From contig JAKAMM010000085.1 in the NCBI GenBank assembly GCA_021812905.1, forward strand, positions 1 through 7,130: DNA of 7,130 nucleotides, written 5' to 3'. This document shows, piece after piece, positions 1 to 7,130 of this stretch. Each line of letters starts with the position of its first letter. The stretch's first letter is position 1. A model generated the notes under the pieces. That model had not been told where the DNA came from, searched no databases, and saw nothing but the letters and a program-made list of their open reading frames with translations. The stretch comes from Chloroflexota bacterium (GTDB lineage: Bacteria; Chloroflexota; Anaerolineae; Anaerolineales; Villigracilaceae). Both the position numbers and the translations under genes were made by a program.

Positions 1-2536
<2,536 letters not shown>

Positions 2537-5500
2537 TTACTTGGATTGTTCCAACTCAATATCGATACCCAAAGAACGCAGTTCTTTCAACAACACATTG
2601 AAAGATTCCGGCATCCCGGCATCCATGCGGAAATCACCCTTGACGATGGACTCATACATTTTGCTGCGCCCGCTCACGTCGTCCGACTTCACGGTGAGCA
2701 TTTCCTGCAGGGTATAAGCCGCACCATAGGCCTCCAACGCCCAGACCTCCATTTCACCGAAGCGCTGACCACCAAACTGGGCCTTACCGCCTAAGGGCTG
2801 CTGGGTGACCAGACTGTAAGGTCCCGTGGAGCGGGCATGCATCTTGTCATCCACCAGGTGATGGAGCTTGAGCATGTAGAGATAGCCCACTGTTACCGGG
2901 CGATCAAAGGCATCACCGGTCCGCCCGTCATACAGCCTGACCTGACCGCTGCGCGGCAAATCGGCCAATTCCAGCATATCGCGGATCTCCTCCTCGGATG
3001 CGCCATCAAAGACGGGAGTCGCCATGGGCACACCACTGCGAAGATTCGTGGATAACTCGCGAATTTCCTGATCGGTCAGGCTGTCGAGATCTTCTTTCTT
3101 GCCAGAACGGTTGTAGATTTCGGCGAGGAAGGCGCGCATTTCTGCCATAGCCACCTCACTATCCAGCATCGCGCCGATCTTCTTGCCCAGCCCCTTAGCC
3201 GCCCACCCCAGATGCGTTTCGAGAATCTGTCCCACGTTCATACGCGAAGGCACACCCAGAGGATTGAGCACGATATCTACCGGGGTACCATCGGCAAGAT
3301 AGGGCATATCTTCTACGGGGACGATCTTCGAGACCACACCCTTATTACCGTGGCGTCCCGCCATCTTATCGCCAGGCTGCAAGTGTCTTTTAATGGCCAC
3401 ATGCACTTTAACCATCTTCAGAACACCCGGACTCAGATCATCCCCTTGCGTCAGCTTGCGCCGTTTTTCTTCGAGTACTGCGTCGAGACGCTGGCGCTGT
3501 TCTTCGAGTTGGGCGCGGATCTGCTCCAGGGATTCGTTGCTCTCTTCCGTACGCAAACGGATCTCAAACCATTTAGTGCGCGGCAAATCCTTCAGATAAG
3601 CCTTTGTCACCTTGTTTCCGGCCGCAAGACCGTTGGGACCACCCTCAGCAACCTTACCAGTAAGCTGACGCTCAATGCGCTGATAACTGTCTTCCTCAAC
3701 GATACGATACTGATCGTTCAGATCCTTACGAATCCGTGCGAGCTCGTGCTCCTCAATGGACTTGGCACGGGCATCCTTCTCGATACCGTCGCGGGTAAAG
3801 ACCTGCACGTCGATCACCGTACCATACATACCGGCAGGCATCCGCATGGAGTTGTCTTTCACGTCGGAGGCTTTTTCACCGAAAATCGCCCGCAGGAGTT
3901 TTTCTTCTGGCGTCAACTGGGTCTCGCCCTTGGGCGTGACCTTGCCCACGAGAATGTCACCGGGCGCCAATTCCGCACCAATTACGACAATGCCGGACTC
4001 ATCGAGGTGGCGCAAGGCGCCCTCTGCGACATTGGGAATATCCCGGGTGATTTCTTCTGGTCCCAGTTTGGTGTCACGCGCGAAGACGGAGAACTCCTCA
4101 ATATGAATGGTGGTGTAGCGGTCTTCAGCCACTACCCGTTCCGAGATCAAAATAGAGTCCTCGAAGTTGTAGCCGTTCCAGGGCGTAAAGGCCACCAGAA
4201 TATTCTGGCCAAGAGCCAGTTCACCCATCTCCGTGCTCGGCCCGTCGGCCAGTACGTCACCGCGGCTGACCACATCGCCCACTTTGACCACAGGGCGCTG
4301 ATTCAGGGTGGTGTTCTGGTTGGAACGTGCGTACTTCACGAGGTTGTAGATATCTACACCGGGCTCTTCAGCCAGGGTTTCTTCATCACTGACGCGAATG
4401 ACGATACGGGCGCCATCGACGATATCCACCACACCGCCACGCCGCGCGACAACAGCCGCGCCCGAATCAATAGCAACCGCCCGCTCCATGCCCGTACCCA
4501 CCATCGGTGCGTCGGAACGCACCGTCGGCACCGCCTGGCGTTGCATGTTAGAACCCATCAAGGCGCGGTTAGCGTCATCATGCTCAAGGAAGGGGATCAT
4601 GCTGGCCGCTACCGAGACGATTTGCCGCGGCGAAACATCCATGAACTGAACTTGATCAGGGTTCGCCAGAGTAAATTCGTTCTTGTGTCGGCAAGATACG
4701 AGCTCGTCGGTCAGCACACCACTTTCGTCCACCGCCGAGTTCGCTTGGGCAATCACATAATTACCCTCTTCAATGGCCGACAGATATTCGATCTCATCGG
4801 TCGCACGGCGATCGACAACGCGCCGATAAGGGGTTTCAAGGAAACCATAGGAATTAGTGCGTGCATAGCAGGATAAACTATTGATCAGACCGATATTCGG
4901 GCCTTCTGGCGTTTCAATCGGACAGATACGGCCATAATGTGTCGGATGCACGTCACGCACCTCGAAGCCCGCCCGCTCGCGGGTCAAGCCACCCGGCCCC
5001 AGTGCGGAAACCCGGCGCTTATGGGTGACCTCCGAAAGCGGGTTGGTCTGATCCATAAACTGCGAAAGCTGGCTGGAGCCGAAAAACTCGTTGACCACCG
5101 CCGCAATAGGCTTGGCATTAATGAGATCCTGAGGGGTTAGCCCCTCACTCTCGGCCAGCGCGAGGCGATCCTTCACGGCTCTCTCGACACGTACCAGACC
5201 GAGGCGGAACTGGTTCTCCATCAGTTCACCGACCGAGCGCACACGCCGGTTACCTAGGTGATCAATATCATCAATCTCGCCGACGCCATTACGCAGGGCA
5301 AGCAGCACTTTGAGCACCGCGATGATATCTTCGCTACTAAGCACGCCGGGACCAGTGATCTCCTCTCGACCCACCCTGCGATTGAACTTCATGCGGCCTA
5401 CGGCAGACAGGTCATAGCGATCCGGGCTGAAGAACAACCCCTGAAAGAGGTTCTGGGCCGCGTCCTTCGTCGGCGGTTCACCCGGACGCATCAGGCGATA

Positions 5501-6625
5501 GATTTCCATCTGCGCTTCGTGGGCGTCACGCGACGTGTCGACGCGCAACGTCTCTGAAATGTAAGGCCCGCGATCCAACTCATTGATGTATAGGGTATGC
5601 AGCGTGAGCGAGGGTCCTTGACGCAGAACATCCAAAACCTCGCCACTCACGGGCTCATTGGCCTGCACGAGCACTTCGCCGGTTTCTGGGTGCACGATAT
5701 CCTTAGCGACAACTTTACCCAGAAGGAAGGCATCAGGCACGGGGATCTCGTGCAGACCCGGGACCTCGGCGAGTGCCTTTGTTTGACGTGCAGTAATTCG
5801 TTTGCCCGTCTGCACCAACACTTCGCCAGTCTCTGGATTAGCGATGTCAAAGGTCGCCACTTCGCCCTGCAAACGCTGGGGGATTAAGACATACCGCAGA
5901 TCGCCGTCAATCATGCGGAAAGTCTCTGTATCGAAAAACATCTCAAGAATGTCTTGAGTGCTGTAGCTTAGTGCGCGCAGAAGGGTCGTTGCTGGCAATT
6001 TACGGCGACGATCGATGCGCGCATAGACGTGATCCTTGGGATCAAATTCGAAATCCAGCCATGAGCCCCGATAAGGAATGATGCGCGCGTTAAAAAGGAG
6101 CTTTCCCGAAGAATGGGTCTTACCACGATCATGATCGAAGAAAACACCCGGCGAACGATGCAACTGCGAAACGATAATACGCTCGGTGCCGTTGATTACG
6201 AAGGAACCATGCTCAGTCATCAGGGGCAGTTCGCCCATGTAGACATCCTGCTCCTTCACGTCTTTAACACGCTTGGCCCCCGTGGCGTCATCTTTTTCCA
6301 TCACCGCCAGGCGCAAGCGCACACGCAGCCCGGCACAGTACGTCAGTCCACGCTGACGGCACTCCACCACATCAAACACCGGTTTTTCGAGACGATAGGA
6401 AACATATTCCAGCGTGGCATTGCCAGAATAGCTCTCCATCGGAAAAATCGAACGGAAAACAGCTTCTAAACCCGTTTCTTTTCGCGCCGCCGGGGGCACC
6501 GATTCCTGGAGAAACTCCCGGTAGGAATCCATCTGCGTAGCCAGCAGATATGGCACAGCAAGAATGCTTTGGCTTTTGCCAAAGTCTTTACGAATCCGTT
6601 TCTTTTCAGTAAAAGAGTAGGCCAT
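2537..6625 (-). CDS. rpoB: RNA polymerase beta subunit, complete (1362 aa)
   Basis: Second-largest subunit of RNA polymerase; it forms one pincer of the DNA channel, contributes to the active site and holds the rifampicin pocket. The protein aligns along its whole length with E. coli RpoB (1342 aa), from [17 protein letters not shown] to [10 protein letters not shown]. Visible landmarks are the lobe region with a duplicated PETGEVLVQ motif (residues 260-272 and 309-321); the rifampicin cluster [17 protein letters not shown] with M524, D525, H535 and S540 equivalent to E. coli M515, D516, H526 and S531; [12 protein letters not shown] with K1087 and K1095, equivalent to the active-site lysines K1065 and K1073; and the clamp-side block [19 protein letters not shown] charged, coiled-coil-like insertion at about 954-1056 corresponds to the proteobacterial insertion between conserved blocks. 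I chose the ATG at 6625 rather than the in-frame ATG at 6649: it matches the family N-terminus and has GGAG five bases upstream, whereas the upstream ATG adds eight unconserved residues and has no Shine-Dalgarno. It is cotranscribed with rplL before it and rpoC after it. Confidence 0.99.
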   Translation of the reverse strand: MAYSFTEKKRIRKDFGKSQSILAVPYLLATQMDSYREFLQESVPPAARKETGLEAVFRSIFPMESYSGNATLEYVSYRLEKPVFDVVECRQRGLTYCAGLRVRLRLAVMEKDDATGAKRVKDVKEQDVYMGELPLMTEHGSFVINGTERIIVSQLHRSPGVFFDHDRGKTHSSGKLLFNARIIPYRGSWLDFEFDPKDHVYARIDRRRKLPATTLLRALSYSTQDILEMFFDTETFRMIDGDLRYVLIPQRLQGEVATFDIANPETGEVLVQTGKRITARQTKALAEVPGLHEIPVPDAFLLGKVVAKDIVHPETGEVLVQANEPVSGEVLDVLRQGPSLTLHTLYINELDRGPYISETLRVDTSRDAHEAQMEIYRLMRPGEPPTKDAAQNLFQGLFFSPDRYDLSAVGRMKFNRRVGREEITGPGVLSSEDIIAVLKVLLALRNGVGEIDDIDHLGNRRVRSVGELMENQFRLGLVRVERAVKDRLALAESEGLTPQDLINAKPIAAVVNEFFGSSQLSQFMDQTNPLSEVTHKRRVSALGPGGLTRERAGFEVRDVHPTHYGRICPIETPEGPNIGLINSLSCYARTNSYGFLETPYRRVVDRRATDEIEYLSAIEEGNYVIAQANSAVDESGVLTDELVSCRHKNEFTLANPDQVQFMDVSPRQIVSVAASMIPFLEHDDANRALMGSNMQRQAVPTVRSDAPMVGTGMERAVAIDSGAAVVARRGGVVDIVDGARIVIRVSDEETLAEEPGVDIYNLVKYARSNQNTTLNQRPVVKVGDVVSRGDVLADGPSTEMGELALGQNILVAFTPWNGYNFEDSILISERVVAEDRYTTIHIEEFSVFARDTKLGPEEITRDIPNVAEGALRHLDESGIVVIGAELAPGDILVGKVTPKGETQLTPEEKLLRAIFGEKASDVKDNSMRMPAGMYGTVIDVQVFTRDGIEKDARAKSIEEHELARIRKDLNDQYRIVEEDSYQRIERQLTGKVAEGGPNGLAAGNKVTKAYLKDLPRTKWFEIRLRTEESNESLEQIRAQLEEQRQRLDAVLEEKRRKLTQGDDLSPGVLKMVKVHVAIKRHLQPGDKMAGRHGNKGVVSKIVPVEDMPYLADGTPVDIVLNPLGVPSRMNVGQILETHLGWAAKGLGKKIGAMLDSEVAMAEMRAFLAEIYNRSGKKEDLDSLTDQEIRELSTNLRSGVPMATPVFDGASEEEIRDMLELADLPRSGQVRLYDGRTGDAFDRPVTVGYLYMLKLHHLVDDKMHARSTGPYSLVTQQPLGGKAQFGGQRFGEMEVWALEAYGAAYTLQEMLTVKSDDVSGRSKMYESIVKGDFRMDAGMPESFNVLLKELRSLGIDIELEQSK
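5663..5848 (-). repeat. Duplicated PETGEVLVQ motif inside rpoB
   Basis: Two copies of a short segment, [13 protein letters not shown] (5810-5848, residues 260-272) and [13 protein letters not shown] (5663-5701, residues 309-321), are spaced 49 residues apart in the lobe region of the beta subunit. In the nine PETGEVLVQ codons the DNA copies differ at four bases, all synonymous. That suggests an old duplication kept at protein level, not a fresh tandem duplication. E. coli RpoB has weaker versions at equivalent positions (NGKVYVEKG and TGELICAAN). Confidence 0.7.
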
Positions 6626-6630
6626 GGATG

Positions 6631-6634
6631 CTCC
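6631..6634 (-). promoter_or_regulatory. Shine-Dalgarno site that fixes the rpoB start
   Basis: On the coding strand GGAG is followed by five bases (CATCC) and then the ATG of MAYSF at 6625. The alternative in-frame ATG at 6649 is preceded by GTCCCTGAACC, with no purine-rich match, so this site decides the start. Confidence 0.8.
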
Positions 6635-6662
6635 GCGCGACGACTGCATGGTTCAGGGACAA

Positions 6663-6683
6663 GCGGTTAAAGCTGCTTTCCGC
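6663..6683 (-). other. Second stem-loop in the rplL-rpoB intergenic region
   Basis: The coding-strand sequence GCGG-AAAG-CAG-CTTT-AA-CCGC can fold into two four-base-pair helices separated by an AA bulge, with a CAG loop. It lies 11 bases downstream of the larger stem-loop and 37 bases before the rpoB ATG. No T-run follows, so it is not a terminator by itself. In E. coli the equivalent intergenic region carries an RNase III processing site after the attenuator; a similar role here is only an analogy, since this stem is short. Confidence 0.4.
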
Positions 6684-6694
6684 AAACAATGAGG

Positions 6695-6721
6695 GGCTGG
6701 CAGCGCTTTACGCCGCCAGCC
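6695..6721 (-). terminator. Candidate attenuator stem-loop between rplL and rpoB
   Basis: The coding-strand RNA forms an eleven-base-pair stem, GGCTGGCGGCG / CGCTGCCAGCC, around a five-base TAAAG loop, with a single G-U wobble. On the opposite strand that pair becomes an A-C mismatch, so the fold favours RNA made in the operon's direction. It starts 28 bases after the rplL stop. The bases after it are CCTCATTGTTTGC, with only a weak, interrupted T-run, which suits partial rather than full termination. E. coli has a known attenuator at this junction that reduces rpoBC transcription relative to the ribosomal protein genes. The structure is seen; the attenuation role is inferred by position. Confidence 0.65.
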
Positions 6722-6749
6722 GATAAGTTTACTACATTTTAACTACGGA

Positions 6750-7130
6750 TTACTTGATCTCCGCCTCGGCACCAGCCTCGACGAGCTGCGCTTTGACGCT
6801 TTCGGCTTCCGCCTTGGCTACACCTTCCTTCACTGGCTTCGGCGCACCGTCGACCAGATCCTTCGCTTCCTTCAGACCAAGACCAGTAATGGCCCGAACC
6901 ACCTTGATGGTGTTGACTTTGTTGGCACCAGCACCGGTAAGGATGACGTCGAATTCGGTCTGCTCTTCTACAGCAGCCGCGCCTTCGCCACCCGCCGCGC
7001 CACCGGCAGGCGCCGCAACCGCGACCGCCGCCGCAGACACGCCAAACTTCTCTTCCATTTCTTTGATGAGCTCAGACAGCTCCAGAACGGTCATACCAGC
7101 AATAGCGTCTAAAATTTCTACTTTGGATCG
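6750..7130 (-). CDS. rplL: Ribosomal protein L7/L12 (5' end cut by window edge)
   Basis: L7/L12 forms the multimeric stalk of the 50S ribosomal subunit, binding L10 and recruiting and stimulating translation GTPases such as EF-Tu and EF-G. 126 residues plus a TAA stop are visible, and the frame is open to the right edge. The first visible residues are [13 protein letters not shown], so the ATG at 7094 is an internal methionine and the true start is a few codons beyond the window (family members are about 120-130 residues). Visible residues 1 to about 40 form the helical dimerisation domain that binds L10; 40-56 are the Ala/Gly-rich flexible hinge ([15 protein letters not shown]); and from about 57 comes the compact C-terminal domain, with TEFDVIL, GANKV and the factor-binding [11 protein letters not shown]. 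The gene precedes rpoB by 124 bases, as in the standard rplJL-rpoBC arrangement; rplJ should lie just to the right. Confidence 0.97.
   Translation of the reverse strand, partial: RSKVEILDAIAGMTVLELSELIKEMEEKFGVSAAAVAVAAPAGGAAGGEGAAAVEEQTEFDVILTGAGANKVNTIKVVRAITGLGLKEAKDLVDGAPKPVKEGVAKAEAESVKAQLVEAGAEAEIK

Noticed and set aside
3212..4876. 554-codon plus-strand open frame antisense to rpoB
   Set aside because: It is in exact codon register with rpoB, so its openness follows from the lack of TTA, CTA and TCA codons there. Its translation has no recognisable domain, is unusually histidine-rich and I see no good ribosome-binding site.
6626..6649. Eight-codon N-terminal extension of rpoB (MQSSRGAS) from the ATG at 6649
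   Set aside because: No Shine-Dalgarno before this ATG and no counterpart in the family; the ATG at 6625 has GGAG at good spacing and gives the expected MAYSFTEKK start.
6732..6737. Minimal start-stop ATG-TAG on the coding strand upstream of the stem-loop
   Set aside because: No ribosome-binding site precedes it, and a six-base start-stop pair arises easily by chance in AT-rich spacer.
6722..6749. A possible -10-like element (TAAAAT) just after rplL, suggesting a private rpoB promoter
   Set aside because: The stretch is AT-rich, but 17 or so bases upstream I see no -35-like hexamer (the bases there are GGCGGA). Not enough to call a promoter.
7092..7094. ATG at 7094 as the rplL start
   Set aside because: The frame continues upstream to the window edge with [12 protein letters not shown], typical L7/L12 N-terminal sequence, so this methionine is internal.

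Overview
The window holds the middle of the bacterial ribosomal-stalk / RNA polymerase operon, read entirely on the minus strand. In transcription order (right to left) it carries the 3' part of rplL (ribosomal protein L7/L12), a 124-base intergenic region with two stem-loops, the complete rpoB (RNA polymerase beta subunit), a 24-base spacer, and the first roughly 60% of rpoC (beta' subunit), which runs off the left edge. This is the classic rplKAJL-rpoBC order. Neither rplL nor rpoC shows a frameshift or internal stop in the part visible, and rpoB is intact from end to end.

The organism is a proteobacterium. RpoB is 1362 residues and keeps the proteobacterial insertions of the beta subunit. 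RpoC aligns almost residue for residue with gamma/betaproteobacterial beta'. Some details look betaproteobacterial, such as DQTNPLSE in the rifampicin region and GPYSLVTQQ near the C-terminus, while others are gamma-like. With moderate GC content this would fit a lineage near the beta/gamma boundary, such as Acidithiobacillus. That is recall and inference, not a database result.

How it works together: L7/L12 is made in several copies per ribosome, whereas the polymerase subunits are needed in much smaller amounts. The stem-loops between rplL and rpoB are well placed to lower readthrough or to process the transcript, giving the stoichiometry known for this operon in Escherichia coli. The beta and beta' subunits are then made from adjacent, probably translationally coupled genes and assemble into the core enzyme.

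I found no mobile element, CRISPR array, tRNA, rRNA or novel system. The long open frames on the plus strand are codon-register shadows of rpoB and rpoC. The points worth a second look are the intergenic stem-loops, the ambiguous rpoC start codon, and small lineage-specific features in the two large subunits.
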